Assembly: GCA_029262995.1 (NCBI GenBank)
Contig: JAJCYH010000011.1
Coordinates: 1 to 64,000 of the forward strand
From: Saprospiraceae bacterium
Lineage (GTDB): Bacteria; Bacteroidota; Bacteroidia; Chitinophagales; Saprospiraceae
DNA length: 64,000 nucleotides
Reading direction: 5' to 3'
Below, in pieces: positions 42,622 to 53,613 of this stretch. The stretch's first letter is position 1; the number at the start of each line of letters is the position of its first letter. A program made the translations under genes and the position numbers. A model generated the notes under the pieces. It had not been told where the DNA came from. It saw only the letters and a program-made list of their open reading frames with translations, and searched no databases.

Positions 42622-44424
42622 TCAGGAGTCTACTCTAAGTATTTTGATTTCTACCCGCTGATTCTTCTTTCTGCCAGATAATGAATTATTGGACACGATA
42701 GGATTTCTCTTACCGTAACCTTTAAAGTTGATTCTATCTTTCTCTATACCTTTATTATAAAGAAAATCTGCTACCGCTTTGGCTCGTGCGGTGGATAGTC
42801 TATCGCAATAGTCATCTGGAGGTATGTTATTAGTATGTCCTCCAATTTCAATAACCACCTTTTGATTGTTTGCCATAAATTCATTGATTTCTTCTAAAAC
42901 TTCAAAGGATAGGTCGGTTATAGTGCTACTATCTGCTTGAAAGAAGAGATTGTCTAATTGTAATGTTTGACCAACTTTAATTTTTGCGATGTCAAGGTCG
43001 GGTAAAATTTTTGGTTTTGGAATCTTTACCGTTTCTGTAATTGAACATCCATTGGCGTCTGTTATGGTAACATAGGAAAAGCCATAGTTTAATTTTTGGG
43101 CCTTAAATCCTTTTTCACCATTGCCCCAAAGAATGTCATAAGGTGGGGTACCTCCAAAAGGGTCTATTTCCGCTAAGCCATCTTTTTTCCCCTGTGCAGA
43201 GATGCCTTCAATTTTTATGACTTTATTAGTGATTTGCCTAGGCTCATCTATTTTAATGGCTGCTGTTTTCCTTGTCCCAAAGTCATCCTCAACAGTTACT
43301 TTATAATTTCCAGAATTAAGATTTTTCGGATTGCTTTCTCCTTTTAGTCTTACTCTTTCCCAATAATATTTGTATGGGGCTTGACCACCGCTCACTTCAA
43401 CTTTGATTGATCCATCCATTGCACCAGTACAAGAGATAGGATTTTCAAGGATCGTTGTAATCACCATCTGATTGATGGTAACGGAATCTTTGTAAATTCT
43501 AAATAGTCCTGCGTTTTCCGTTCCCAACCATAATGCGCCGGTATTATCACTTGCTAGAGAAATACATTTACTGGCAACAAGCCCTATACTTTCGCCATAT
43601 TGGTCCAGTCTATCTTTATAAGGATTATATCTTGTTAGAATATCAGAAGCTACATAAAGATTATCATCCATATCTAATGCAAGATCATTCACGGTACCAA
43701 CAAACAATCCTTTTTTTAGGCCTTGAGGTTGAAACCTAGTTCTACCGTAGTCTTCGAATACAAGGTGTAGTTCTTTGTCACTAAGTAGCCATAAGCCATC
43801 TACACTTTCTGTTACGGCAATAAAGTTTTCTTTAGGAAAATCAGTCTTGCTCCAGTCTTTATCGCTTTTGATTTCATTTACTCCTGCTGCAGTCCCTATC
43901 CATAGGTTATCAAGGGTTTTGAAAACTTTTACAAAATTTATTTGATTTGACTTAAGTTTAGAGTTAGCGGTTGTATAGACTTTAAGTTCTTTTTCAGAAC
44001 TGATACTGTAAACATGAAGTCCCAGATTGGTTGCTACCCATAGTTTACCCTTGTAAATTTCAATATCATTAATCTTGATATCAGGAGTCTTAAGATGACA
44101 AAATACTTCATCATTCAAGTATATTTTGTTGTTCTTAAAAGCAGAATAGACATCACCTTTTCTTGATACTTTAACGGCAACAGCTAAATGCTCCTTCAAA
44201 ACAGTTGCAATCGTTGATGATCTGTTGTTAAAGCTGCTTACACCATCCTTACCAGCAAACCATACCATGTCATCTTTAACATAAATGTCTTCAATTCTGT
44301 CGTTGGATGAAAAAGCCTCAACGCGCTCGAGTACAAGATCCACTTTAGAATGCTGAGTCTCCTGTGCGAACACAGAACAGCATAAAATCATCATTATTGG
44401 GATAGAAAATATCTTCATTGTCAA
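42622..44424 (-). CDS. propeller / SprB-repeat / OmpA-domain fusion protein
   Basis: Exported protein of 600 residues with signal peptide (FSIPIMMILCCSVFAQ). Residues about 25-310 carry two-component-regulator-type propeller repeats (WFAGKDGVSSF, WVATNLGLHVY, WIGTAAGVNEI, WLGTENAGLFRI). Two SprB-type repeats follow at about 330-475 (GAMDGSIKVEVSGGQAPYKY and DPFGGTPPYDILWGNG). An OmpA peptidoglycan-binding domain is at about 485-597, with IEIGGHTNN, RLSTARAKAVADFL and SGRKKNQRVEI. The OmpA end would anchor the protein to peptidoglycan; the propeller may bind ligands. No kinase is fused, so it is not itself a hybrid sensor. Confidence 0.85.
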   Translation of the reverse strand: MTMKIFSIPIMMILCCSVFAQETQHSKVDLVLERVEAFSSNDRIEDIYVKDDMVWFAGKDGVSSFNNRSSTIATVLKEHLAVAVKVSRKGDVYSAFKNNKIYLNDEVFCHLKTPDIKINDIEIYKGKLWVATNLGLHVYSISSEKELKVYTTANSKLKSNQINFVKVFKTLDNLWIGTAAGVNEIKSDKDWSKTDFPKENFIAVTESVDGLWLLSDKELHLVFEDYGRTRFQPQGLKKGLFVGTVNDLALDMDDNLYVASDILTRYNPYKDRLDQYGESIGLVASKCISLASDNTGALWLGTENAGLFRIYKDSVTINQMVITTILENPISCTGAMDGSIKVEVSGGQAPYKYYWERVRLKGESNPKNLNSGNYKVTVEDDFGTRKTAAIKIDEPRQITNKVIKIEGISAQGKKDGLAEIDPFGGTPPYDILWGNGEKGFKAQKLNYGFSYVTITDANGCSITETVKIPKPKILPDLDIAKIKVGQTLQLDNLFFQADSSTITDLSFEVLEEINEFMANNQKVVIEIGGHTNNIPPDDYCDRLSTARAKAVADFLYNKGIEKDRINFKGYGKRNPIVSNNSLSGRKKNQRVEIKILRVDS

Positions 44425-44523
44425 TAGTAAAATGTTAAACCTATACGGTAGAATTGGCTTTCTAATTGTGTAAGAGATGAGTTTAATGCGAAATTAATTA
44501 TTCATTAACAAAGATCAAATTCT

Positions 44524-45189
44524 TTAAAGACTGTTTTCAAAAAAGAAATTTCCTTTTTCGAGTGTCTTATGAAGTTCAGGTAAGGTATTAAATACCATGT
44601 CAGCTTCATTTAATTTGTCTTTATCCCCGATTCCAAAGCAGATGCAATTAATATTTTTTGCTGCTTGGATGCCTAATGGGCTATCTTCGATGATTATCAC
44701 TTCGTCTGGATTAAACCCTAAAGCTGAAATCGTATTTGAGAAAATGGCAGGATCGGGCTTGGTTAACTGAATATCATTGGCATCCATAATTATGTCAAAG
44801 GACTCAGACATTCCAATATGATCCAAGATAATCCTTGCATTTTTACTTGCTGAAGCCACGGCACATTTAATATTCTTATGCGCAAGGTAATCTAATATTT
44901 CTTTGGCTCCTGGCAGCAAAAGCTCCAAAGACATTAACTGAATTTCTTTTTTATACTCTAAGTCCTTTTCCTGAATGTACTTGTTTTTCTCGCTTTCGCT
45001 GGCGATGATTTTTCCTGAGTTCAAGACTACGTTTAGAGACTTATCCCTACTTGCACCTCTTAGTTGGGAAGTAATTGACTCTTCAATCTCAAATCCAAGC
45101 CTACGAGCTATGATTTGCCATGTTTTAAAGTGCAATGGCATAGTATCTACAAGAACGCCATCAAAATCAAATATTATGGCTTTAATCAT
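44524..45189 (-). CDS. HAD-family hydrolase, beta-phosphoglucomutase-like
   Basis: Cytosolic HAD-superfamily protein of 221 residues, subgroup IA. Motif I is FDFDGVLVDT with nucleophile Asp8 and acid/base Asp10. The cap domain contains RLGFEIEESITSQLRGASRD. Motif II/III are CAVASASKN and the Lys in QLTKPDPAIF, and motif IV is IIEDSPLGIQAA. These closely resemble beta-phosphoglucomutase (PgmB). No maltose phosphorylase is nearby, so a general sugar-phosphate phosphatase is equally possible. It overlaps the upstream 441-residue hypothetical gene by 8 nt. Confidence 0.88.
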   Translation of the reverse strand: MIKAIIFDFDGVLVDTMPLHFKTWQIIARRLGFEIEESITSQLRGASRDKSLNVVLNSGKIIASESEKNKYIQEKDLEYKKEIQLMSLELLLPGAKEILDYLAHKNIKCAVASASKNARIILDHIGMSESFDIIMDANDIQLTKPDPAIFSNTISALGFNPDEVIIIEDSPLGIQAAKNINCICFGIGDKDKLNEADMVFNTLPELHKTLEKGNFFFENSL

Positions 45190-46507
45190 CTTCGGTTAGT
45201 GATATTCTATGATTATATTTCTCATAAATGTGGGAATGCAATTTTTCATAGATTTGATATTCATCTATAGCTGAAAGATGAAGCTGCACCTTGTGAAGAT
45301 ATTCTCTAGTTTTGATACCGATGTGATCGGAAATATAATTTGAAGTAATAATTATATATAGTTTTTGAACCTCCTTTTTTAAATCTCGAGCGATCAATAA
45401 TTTATCATAGTATTTAAGCCATTCAATATCATTTCGATTAGCCAACTGTTCTATGAGAAGCTCATTCCTGCTTGATTTTGCGTAAAGCTCAATTTTTAGA
45501 TGAAAAGGAAGGGATGAAATCCATTTTTTGATAAAATCATAATGAATATTAAGATAAGATTCAGGCAATGCATCCACAATCAATTTCAGGTCAATTAAAT
45601 TCAGCTCTACTTTAATTAAATCGTTCAGTTGACTGCTAAGGTTTTCATAATCAGCTTTTTCAACATGTTTAAGAACATTTAATATCTCTCTGTTGTACTT
45701 GAACTCAACATCTTTGTTATTGATGTAGAAATCAACAAATTCAAATTTTCCTTCATAAATAAGAGACCTAACGGAGTTGAATATCTTGTCATGATTGAAA
45801 TTATGTAATACCAGCTTGGCCAATTCAGGGAATGGATAACTCAACTGAATAACCGTCTTGATTAGAGGAGTTATCTCATCCTTTCCTTTAGCTTTGGCAA
45901 ACAGCTCTTCAATGTAATTTGACTTTTCTTCTTTAATAAGGATGTTTCTAGAGTTAAGCAATTCCAGAATATTGCCGTCATTAGGTATAAAGTATGATTT
46001 GGCAGGTAGTTCTTTTAATTCACTTTCTATTTTTTGCCTGAATGCTGGTGCCAATTCTTCAATCAAAATTAGATCTAAGCCGACAAGAAATTGCCTTCTG
46101 CACAATTCAATAGAATTGTCCTTGATCAGATATCGATTCTGTAGATATGCAATTTTATCAAGCGATTCTTTGATCAAATAATAAGCTTCTTTGAAGTCAT
46201 TAGTACTCAGCAAGTCGTTCATTTGTAGCACAAAATCTTTAAAAATGATAGAAATCATTTTCTTTTGACTAGGTCCAATTTTGTTATGAGCATTTTTCGG
46301 CTTGATAACCTCTTCCAATACACGTTTGTATTTTTTGCTTTCATCATGACTTGTTCTTATCCTTGAAATAAAATGTGACTTGAACGCCATTTCAAAGGTT
46401 CGGTCATGAGATGCATAGTGCAAAATGAAAGATTTAATACTATTTGCATCCAAATCGTCAATGATCTCTTTAAGCTGTAATCTTAGTTGTCTGTTGTTAT
46501 TTTTCAA
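45182..46507 (-). CDS. helical-repeat hypothetical protein
   Basis: Unrecognised cytosolic protein of 441 residues, no signal peptide. It is almost entirely alpha-helical and Lys/Glu/Leu-rich, with repeated helix pairs in the second half (for example LNDLIKVELNLIDLKLIVDA, NRNDIEWLKYYDKLLIARDL, KEVQKLYIIITSNYISDHIG), suggesting a TPR/HEAT-like superhelix. The N-terminal SIKSFILHYASHDRTFEMAF recalls the segment that follows SWIM zinc fingers in some proteins, but no zinc finger is present. It overlaps the HAD gene by 8 nt. It might be a protein-interaction scaffold; this is inference only. Confidence 0.6.
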   Translation of the reverse strand: MKNNNRQLRLQLKEIIDDLDANSIKSFILHYASHDRTFEMAFKSHFISRIRTSHDESKKYKRVLEEVIKPKNAHNKIGPSQKKMISIIFKDFVLQMNDLLSTNDFKEAYYLIKESLDKIAYLQNRYLIKDNSIELCRRQFLVGLDLILIEELAPAFRQKIESELKELPAKSYFIPNDGNILELLNSRNILIKEEKSNYIEELFAKAKGKDEITPLIKTVIQLSYPFPELAKLVLHNFNHDKIFNSVRSLIYEGKFEFVDFYINNKDVEFKYNREILNVLKHVEKADYENLSSQLNDLIKVELNLIDLKLIVDALPESYLNIHYDFIKKWISSLPFHLKIELYAKSSRNELLIEQLANRNDIEWLKYYDKLLIARDLKKEVQKLYIIITSNYISDHIGIKTREYLHKVQLHLSAIDEYQIYEKLHSHIYEKYNHRISLTEDD

Positions 46508-46630
46508 ATTTCGAAATAATCACAAATAATTGAATGTAAACCATCAAAGATAGCTCCATTAATTTAGCAATGAAAGTATTAAGGATGAACTGTCAAATAA
46601 TTACTAACTTGCTTTTATCACAGCTTTAAG

Positions 46631-47131
46631 ATGAAAGAGTTAATTATAGTCCGACATGCCAAATCATCATGGGATCATGCGAATTTGAAGGATATTGATA
46701 GACCTTTGAATAAACGAGGACATAGGGATGCACCATATATGGCATCTTTTCTAAGAAATCAAGGTATCAAACCGTCTCATTTGATCAGTAGTCCAGCAGT
46801 AAGAGCCTTTCGTACTGCTGAATACTTTTACGAGGAATTTGCTTCTGAAGATTTACAAATCTGGAAGGAAACAGATTTATATTTTGGTACTGAGGAAGAC
46901 TGGCTTGATATTATTCAAAATTTGGACCCACGTATTGAAATACCAGTATTTTTTAGTCACAATCCTACTTTAACTCACTTTGTTAATCGATTTACTAACA
47001 ATTGGATTGATAATGTTCCAACTTGCGGTGTAGTACACTTGCAATCATCTTCAGAAAAATGGAGTGATCTATTTTTTGATAATACCATTATTCGTGATAC
47101 ATTTTTCCCTAAAGAAGTGAAAGGAAAATAA
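46631..47131 (+). CDS. SixA-like histidine phosphatase
   Basis: Histidine-phosphatase-superfamily protein of 166 residues. The catalytic RHA motif is IIVRHAKSSW (Arg8, His9), followed by DIDRPLNKRGHRDAP. The second histidine is in FSHNPTLTHFVN. This pattern matches SixA, which dephosphorylates histidines in HPt-type proteins in Escherichia coli. Whether the two-component pair 400 bp downstream is a target is speculation. Its stop codon overlaps the next gene's ATG by one base (TAATG). Confidence 0.9.
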   Translation: MKELIIVRHAKSSWDHANLKDIDRPLNKRGHRDAPYMASFLRNQGIKPSHLISSPAVRAFRTAEYFYEEFASEDLQIWKETDLYFGTEEDWLDIIQNLDPRIEIPVFFSHNPTLTHFVNRFTNNWIDNVPTCGVVHLQSSSEKWSDLFFDNTIIRDTFFPKEVKGK

Positions 47132-47481
47132 TGAATAAACAATGCGCTACAATATTAATGCTATTGCTTTTCTTGACTGCCTGTAATAGTAGTTCGGAAA
47201 ATAAAAGATATACATACTCAAAGGAAAAGTTGATTGCCGTAATCTCTGATATGTATATCGCCTCAGAGGCTCTAAAGAAAATAGACCCAGCATTAAAAGA
47301 CAGTATGAATGAAATTTTTAAGGATCAAATTTCAAAAATTCATCAAGTAGATTTTAATCTAGTCGAGACTGACTTGGAGAGGTTGACAAATGACCCTGAG
47401 TATTATACTGTTTTGCACAAAAGTATAAGGGATACTCTAGTAGCTCAAGAAGCAACAATTAATGCTATGAAGTATGATTAG
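47131..47481 (+). CDS. DUF4296-like lipoprotein
   Basis: Small lipoprotein of 116 residues with lipobox LLLFLTAC (Cys18). The segment YSKEKLIAVISDMYIASEAL followed by a helical domain to the end resembles DUF4296, a Bacteroidota family of unknown function. It starts on the last base of the SixA-like stop codon, implying translational coupling. It should be anchored in the inner or outer membrane. Confidence 0.75.
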   Translation: MNKQCATILMLLLFLTACNSSSENKRYTYSKEKLIAVISDMYIASEALKKIDPALKDSMNEIFKDQISKIHQVDFNLVETDLERLTNDPEYYTVLHKSIRDTLVAQEATINAMKYD

Positions 47482-47564
47482 TTGATGTAAACTTAACAAA
47501 ATCATAATATCGCAAATACTGATTTATGTTTCAGATAGTATTCTTTTTACTTCAAATAATTGAA

Positions 47565-48251
47565 ATGGAATCAAAGGCAAGGATATTAATCATTGAAGAC
47601 GAAGAAGATATAGTAGAATTTTTGGAGTATAATCTTCAAAAAGAAGGATTTGAATTGGAAAAAGCCTATAACGGAGAAGAGGGTTATATCAAAGCCAAGG
47701 CATTTAAACCAGATCTTATTTTGTTGGATATTATGATGCCTAAAATGGATGGTATAGAGTTGTGCGAAAAGTTGAGGCAAGAATCTGAATTTAAAAATAC
47801 TATCATAGCTTTTTTAACAGCCCGATCAGAATCATTTACTCAGATTTCTGCTTTGGATGCCGGTGGAGATGATTTTATCAATAAGCCGATTAAACCTAAT
47901 GTATTAAAAAGTAGAGTAAATGCTTTACTACGAAGACACCCTAAATTTAACCAGCAGAATTCTGCTAAGGTATTGACCTTTGGGGAATTAATCATAAACT
48001 TGGAATCTTTTACAATAGAGAAAGAAGGCAAAACGCTTTCTTTGGCTAAAAAAGAATTTGAATTGTTAGCCCTTTTGACTTCAAAGCCAGGCAAAGTTTT
48101 TAAAAGAGCAGAAATCCTACAAAAAGTTTGGGGGAATGATGTTATAGTCGGAGACCGTACCATTGATGTGCATGTAAGAAAACTACGAGAGAAAATTGGC
48201 AATGTTTTCATCCAGACCATAAAAGGTGTCGGTTATAAATTCAATGATTGA
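47565..48251 (+). CDS. OmpR/PhoB-family response regulator
   Basis: DNA-binding response regulator of 228 residues from the ATG at 47565 (MESKARILIIEDEED); a start 13 codons upstream would add a hydrophobic stretch alien to the family. The receiver domain has phosphoacceptor Asp55 (LILLDIMMPKMDG) and acidic pocket EDEED at 11-15. The DNA-binding winged helix at about 130-225 contains FELLALLTSKPGKVFKR and GDRTIDVHVRKLREKIG. It is followed after 51 nt by the sensor kinase, its natural partner. The pair resembles PhoB/PhoR but the stimulus is not shown by the sequence. Confidence 0.93.
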   Translation: MESKARILIIEDEEDIVEFLEYNLQKEGFELEKAYNGEEGYIKAKAFKPDLILLDIMMPKMDGIELCEKLRQESEFKNTIIAFLTARSESFTQISALDAGGDDFINKPIKPNVLKSRVNALLRRHPKFNQQNSAKVLTFGELIINLESFTIEKEGKTLSLAKKEFELLALLTSKPGKVFKRAEILQKVWGNDVIVGDRTIDVHVRKLREKIGNVFIQTIKGVGYKFND

Positions 48252-48302
48252 CACTAATTGTTGATCAGGATTACTGTATTTTAGACCTTCATAATAATTG
48301 AT

Positions 48303-49355
48303 TTGTTTAAAAATTTAACGATACGACAGGTCTCCATTATTATATCTTCAGTGATATGGCTTATTCATTTGCTGCTGTTGTTTATAATAGTATTTGGAGT
48401 TCAAAAAGTCAAACTAGGGTTTATACCATTGCTTGGATATGGAATTATTAGTTTCATACTAAGTTACCTTGTTATTCAAATTATTTTAGGAAAATTCATA
48501 TTCAGAAGGATCAAACTGGTTTATAAGTTTATCAGTGCATCAAAGGATAGTTTGCAGGAGATAAGTGAACATGACAAGATGAATACAACTTTGGAAGATG
48601 TACAGAGCCAGGTTGAAAAATGGGCAGTTGAAAGAGAGCAAGAAATCTCTTCACTAAAGTCATTAGAGAATTATAGAAAAAAATTCGTTGGTGATATTTC
48701 TCATGAACTCAAGACGCCATTATTTAGTATACAAGGATACCTACATACCTTACTTGATGGAGGCATGTATGATGAAGAAATCAATCGAAAGTATTTGGAA
48801 AAGGCTGCCAATAATACCGAAAGACTACAACTAATTGTGGAAGATCTTGAAATGATAAACAAACTTGAATCTGAGTCAGAAGAACTACTGATTAAAAAGT
48901 TTGACCTAAAAGAACTTGTATTGGAGGTATTCAGCGATCTTGATATCTTGGCCAAAGAAAGGTCAATTACAATGTGTATCAAACCAGGTGCCGATAAGGC
49001 ATTCACCGTGATAGCTGATCGCGAAAAGATAAGACAAGTGTTGATAAACCTGTTGTCTAATTCAATAAAATATAACAACGAGGGAGGGAAGACTAAAGTC
49101 AGCTTTTATGATATGGAAGAAGTGGTATTGACAGAAGTTTCTGATAATGGGATTGGCATAGAAGAAATTCATTTAAAACATGTCTTTGACAGGTTTTACC
49201 GTGCAGATAAAAGTAGAGCAAGAAACATAGGCGGCTCTGGGCTTGGGTTATCCATTGTTAAACATATCGTTGAAGCACACAAACAAAAAATTACAGTTAG
49301 GTCTACTCCCAGTTCAGGATCTACATTTGGATTTACTCTGAAGAAGTTTGCTTAA
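48303..49355 (+). CDS. sensor histidine kinase (PhoR-like layout)
   Basis: Membrane kinase of 350 residues starting at TTG 48303. Two helices at about 10-32 and 38-62 are joined by a short loop, so there is no sizeable periplasmic sensor domain. The HisKA domain has phosphoacceptor His134 (DISHELKTPL). The ATPase boxes are INLLSNSIKYNN (N), VSDNGIGIEE (G1), FDRFYRADKSR (F) and GGSGLGLSIV (G2). It is partner of the response regulator just upstream. Its stop codon shares the TTAA at 49352-49355 with that of the convergent M23 peptidase gene. Confidence 0.93.
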   Translation: MFKNLTIRQVSIIISSVIWLIHLLLLFIIVFGVQKVKLGFIPLLGYGIISFILSYLVIQIILGKFIFRRIKLVYKFISASKDSLQEISEHDKMNTTLEDVQSQVEKWAVEREQEISSLKSLENYRKKFVGDISHELKTPLFSIQGYLHTLLDGGMYDEEINRKYLEKAANNTERLQLIVEDLEMINKLESESEELLIKKFDLKELVLEVFSDLDILAKERSITMCIKPGADKAFTVIADREKIRQVLINLLSNSIKYNNEGGKTKVSFYDMEEVVLTEVSDNGIGIEEIHLKHVFDRFYRADKSRARNIGGSGLGLSIVKHIVEAHKQKITVRSTPSSGSTFGFTLKKFA

Positions 49356-50644
49356 GGCTTCTTTTCTTCCATTGCCAGTTGCTTGGAACCGAAAGACGGA
49401 TCATTAGGATAATCTATTTGGCTTAATTTGTCCACCAATGCATCCCGTTGCTGAAAGAAATCAGGCATTTGATCTTCAGGAAGTGGATCTTTTGGTGGAA
49501 AGTTTTCTTTCAAATGGTTGATTTGAATTCCATTTTTCCAAAATCGAAAACAAACATGAGGTCCGGTTGCTAATCCAGTTGAACCAACTTGACCAATAAC
49601 TTGACCTTGTTTTACCTTAACTCCTTTTTTGATCCCTGGAGCGAATCGGTACATATGTAAATATTGTGTTTTGTAGACATTGTCATGTCTGATTTTCACA
49701 TACTTTCCATTATTCTTGGTATACCCTGCGATTTCAATAAAACCGTCAGCAACTGCATATATTGGAGTACCTGTAGGTGCTGCATAATCAGTTCCAAGGT
49801 GAGGTATTCGCCTTTTCTTTATTGGATGAAACCTTCTAGGATTAAAAAGTGAAGAAATCCTTGAATGTTTTAATGGGGCTCTTAAAAAAGACCTTACAGT
49901 TGGCTGACCTTCCATGTCGTAAAATCCTGAATAATTGTCATTTTCAAAATATACAGCAATTTTCTCACCGTCACTATCCTTGTAAGAAGCGGCAAGAATT
50001 TCTCCATTATCAACAGCTACACCATCAATATATTTCCTTTCATAAAGCAATTTAAATTGATCCCCTTTTTGGGTGTGGTAAAAATCAACACCTGAAGCCA
50101 GAGCGTCTTCCATTTTGTCTATCAAGTCAAAGCCAATGCCTGAGTTTTTCATTGCCATCCATAAAGAAGATTCAATAACACCTGAGGTTTGTTCTTCACA
50201 TATATCATATTTCTTTCTGACTACCTTAACATCAACTTTGTCTTTTAAATCATATTTGACGTAAGTCAGTTTATTAGGTTCATAAATAAGACATGTCGGA
50301 GAGCTGCAAGAATCTTCACGGATAAGGGTAAATGGTTTTTTGGCTCTGAATCTTCTGATGCTAAATACATCTTCGGAAACCTTGTCCAACTTTAATATAG
50401 AATCCCATTCTATGCCTTCGTAGATCAATAACTCACCAATGCTTTCATTAGGCTTTAAACTATAGGATTCAAACACATGTTCTTGTAAATCAAAACCAAA
50501 GAGTTTTTCAGGAATTGCTACGGAAGCGATTGTTTCTACTGGGATTTCTTCTTTATTGAATAACTTGTTGTATACAAATAAAGTAGTAACAACAAGCCAA
50601 AGAAAAATAATAAAGTTTACGGAAAAAGATTGCTTTTTTATCAA
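49352..50644 (-). CDS. M23 family metallopeptidase (LytM-type endopeptidase)
   Basis: Probable peptidoglycan cross-link endopeptidase of 430 residues with an N-terminal membrane anchor (NFIIFLWLVVTTLFVY). The middle part resembles the OapA/LysM-like and Csd3-type regions found before M23 domains. The LytM domain at about 285-400 contains HLGTDYAAPTGTPIYAVADG (zinc His and Asp), YLHMYRFAPG (catalytic His) and TGPHVCFRFWKNG. The last motif is usually HxH; here it is HVC, so the third zinc ligand would be Cys unless another residue serves. It may act in cell elongation or division. Confidence 0.9.
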   Translation of the reverse strand: MIKKQSFSVNFIIFLWLVVTTLFVYNKLFNKEEIPVETIASVAIPEKLFGFDLQEHVFESYSLKPNESIGELLIYEGIEWDSILKLDKVSEDVFSIRRFRAKKPFTLIREDSCSSPTCLIYEPNKLTYVKYDLKDKVDVKVVRKKYDICEEQTSGVIESSLWMAMKNSGIGFDLIDKMEDALASGVDFYHTQKGDQFKLLYERKYIDGVAVDNGEILAASYKDSDGEKIAVYFENDNYSGFYDMEGQPTVRSFLRAPLKHSRISSLFNPRRFHPIKKRRIPHLGTDYAAPTGTPIYAVADGFIEIAGYTKNNGKYVKIRHDNVYKTQYLHMYRFAPGIKKGVKVKQGQVIGQVGSTGLATGPHVCFRFWKNGIQINHLKENFPPKDPLPEDQMPDFFQQRDALVDKLSQIDYPNDPSFGSKQLAMEEKKP

Positions 50645-53460
<2,816 letters not shown>

Positions 53461-53516
53461 TAAGTTAGTAATTAATGTTCTTGTCTAAATTGATAAAACA
53501 TTAACTTGTAATTAAT

Positions 53517-53552
53517 AAAAAAGGATGATTCAATGTTGAGTCATCCTTTTTT
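53517..53552. terminator. strong bidirectional terminator between katG and the TonB receptor gene
   Basis: AAAAAAGGATGATTCAA and its near-perfect complement TTGAGTCATCCTTTTTT form a long hairpin with a tiny loop (the core GGATGA/TCATCC is perfect, one T-G wobble further in). A run of A precedes and a run of T follows, so it works on both strands, as expected between these convergent genes. Confidence 0.9.
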
Positions 53553-53613
53553 ATTGTTCAGGTTTTAAATATTAAAGATAAGTTGGACTCTTTTTTATGT
53601 TAATTGTATGCAA

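Noticed and set aside
47526-47564. Upstream start for the response regulator
   Set aside because: It adds a hydrophobic 13-residue stretch not found in OmpR-type regulators, whereas MESKARILIIEDE is the usual start.
47840-48220. 126-codon minus-strand open frame in the response regulator
   Set aside because: Opposite a well-defined receiver/winged-helix protein; Ser/Leu-rich shadow.
48701-49078. 125-codon minus-strand open frame in the sensor kinase
   Set aside because: Ser/Ile-rich shadow of a clear histidine kinase.
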